DNA of 64,000 nt from Ectocarpus siliculosus (lineage: Eukaryota; Sar; Phaeophyceae; Ectocarpales; Ectocarpaceae). Shown in pieces: positions 62,988 through 64,000 of the stretch. The stretch spans positions 2,146,512 through 2,210,511 of the forward strand of contig FN649727.1 in NCBI GenBank assembly GCA_000310025.1, given 5' to 3'. Position 1 is the first letter of the stretch; each line of letters starts with the position of its first letter. A model generated the notes under the pieces. That model saw only the letters and a list, made by a program, of their open reading frames with translations. It did not search any database and was not told where the DNA came from. Position numbers and translations under genes: made by a program.

Positions 62988-64000
62988 ATGGATTCGGCCC
63001 GCGGTAGCATGCGTTTTGCCGCAGTTCTGCTGTACCTTGTAGCGGTAGCAAGAGCGTTCGTCCCTAATTTTGGAGCAGGTGCGAGTTGTACAGGGCAGCT
63101 TTGCATGGTCGACACAACAGCTGTAGGTGTCAATGCTACATACATACAGATGCATATACGCGGCAGTGTACAGTAGCTTGTTCTTGTTCGAAGACCACAA
63201 CAGTAGGTTACATTGGTTTACACAAAAGACGTAGTGTAGCCAACCCCGTCAGCGTTCACAGTCTACAAAGCAATTGTCCTGCTGTTTGAATACCGTATTC
63301 CTAACGCTGCAGCTCTTGCATCTAAAAACCTGCCCTCTACCTGTTTCCCGACCTGCCGCGTCGGTGCAACGTGCCGGTCCAGTCCGATCCCCGGTGTCTA
63401 CATGTAGACCATGTTCCCTGGGCTTGGGATCTTCCCTGAAGCCGTATCTAGAAAAGCTCATCGACGGTCACGAGCTCTCAGCCGCTGATTCGGAGAATGC
63501 GTTAGTTAGTATCATGGAAGGTGCGAAGGCGGAGCAGGTGGCAGCTCTTCTGTGCCTGTTGCGCATGAAGGGAGAGACCGCGACCGAGATTGCGGGATGC
63601 GTTCGCGGAATGAAGAGCGTAGCCGTACCCGTGCATGTGGAAGGAGATTTATTAGATATCGTGGGTACCGGCGGTGACGGCGCCCATACCATCAACGTCT
63701 CCACGGCGTCCGTCATCCTGGCTGCTGCAGCAGGAGCAAAGGTTTGCAAGTTCGGCAACCGCTCGGTATCCTCGTTGTGCGGCTCTGCAGACGTACTGGA
63801 GGCTCTTGGCATTAGTGTGGACCTCACTCCGGAGCAAGTGGCCGAGTGTTGTAACGACTGCAACGTGGCCTTCATGTTCGCACCAAACCACTACCCAGCA
63901 ATGAAGAACGTGGCCCCCGTGCGCAAGGCGCTTGGCGTTCGGACGTTGTTCAACATTCTAGGTCCCATGACGAACCCGGCGGGGGCACAGCGAGTGGTGA
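62988..64000 (+). CDS. Anthranilate phosphoribosyltransferase, plastid-targeted (partial, runs off window)
   Basis: Second step of tryptophan synthesis: anthranilate plus PRPP gives phosphoribosyl-anthranilate and pyrophosphate. Exon 1 starts at ATG 62988 or 63009. The latter gives MRFAAVLLYLVAVARA followed by FVPNF, a signal peptide with Phe at the cleavage site, the heterokont plastid-import pattern. The likely intron uses donor 63079 (GTGCGA) or 63127 (GTGTCA), both phase 1, and acceptor AG at 63381-63382. Exon 2 then reads through the window end. TrpD motifs are KPYLEKLIDGHELS (63439 on), the PRPP loop GTGGDGAHTINVSTAS (from 63664), KFGNRSVSS (63748 on), GSADVLEALG and NILGPMTNPAG. The usual His in KHGNR is Phe here. 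Only about the N-terminal two thirds is present. Divergent from the kinase. Confidence 0.93.

Overview
The window is nuclear DNA from a photosynthetic stramenopile (ochrophyte). Three single-copy eukaryotic genes at the right end have GT-AG introns. One of them, plastid-type anthranilate phosphoribosyltransferase (trpD), opens with a signal-peptide-like leader ending in an A-R-A / F-V-P junction. That matches the Phe-at-+1 bipartite plastid presequence of heterokont algae. A brown alga or close relative would fit the long introns and heavy transposon load, but the sequence alone does not fix the species. Two runs of N mark a draft assembly.

Left part, 1-36 kb: almost entirely transposons. A minus-strand Gypsy-like LTR retrotransposon (904-10388) has near-identical 467-bp LTRs, a 4-bp AATT target duplication and broken gag/pol with a Pro/Gln-rich gag. 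A plus-strand chromodomain-carrying Ty3/Gypsy element (chromovirus, 12059-18590, TCCC duplication) follows. Three deleted relatives of it lie at 19640-20350 (-), 21740-24485 (+) and 29529-32028 (+). A nearly full-length but broken APE-type LINE with a (CAA)n tail fills 24486-29063. Truncated relatives of that LINE are at 33.2-33.7, 35.1, 35.5-35.95 and 52.7 kb. Two unidentified dispersed repeats, called R1 and R2 here, fill much of the rest.

Middle, 36-42 kb: a TA-flanked DNA transposon with perfect 27-bp inverted repeats (36020-38342), then tandem repeats and no recognisable gene.

Right part, 42.3-64 kb: IMP4, a Brix-domain U3 snoRNP protein, lies on the minus strand as five phase-0 exons (55689 to 42298). 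Its first intron is 11.15 kb and holds a second LINE, a TIR element and a second pogo-like transposon. A six-exon S6K-like AGC kinase follows on the same strand (62796 to 56866). It is divergent from plastid trpD (62988 onward, running off the window), with under 200 bp between the two start codons. Ribosome biogenesis (IMP4) and an S6K-type kinase are functionally compatible neighbours, but nothing in the sequence shows co-regulation.

Exon boundaries were worked out by hand from reading frame, GT/AG signals and protein-family similarity. Identity figures are by-eye counts.
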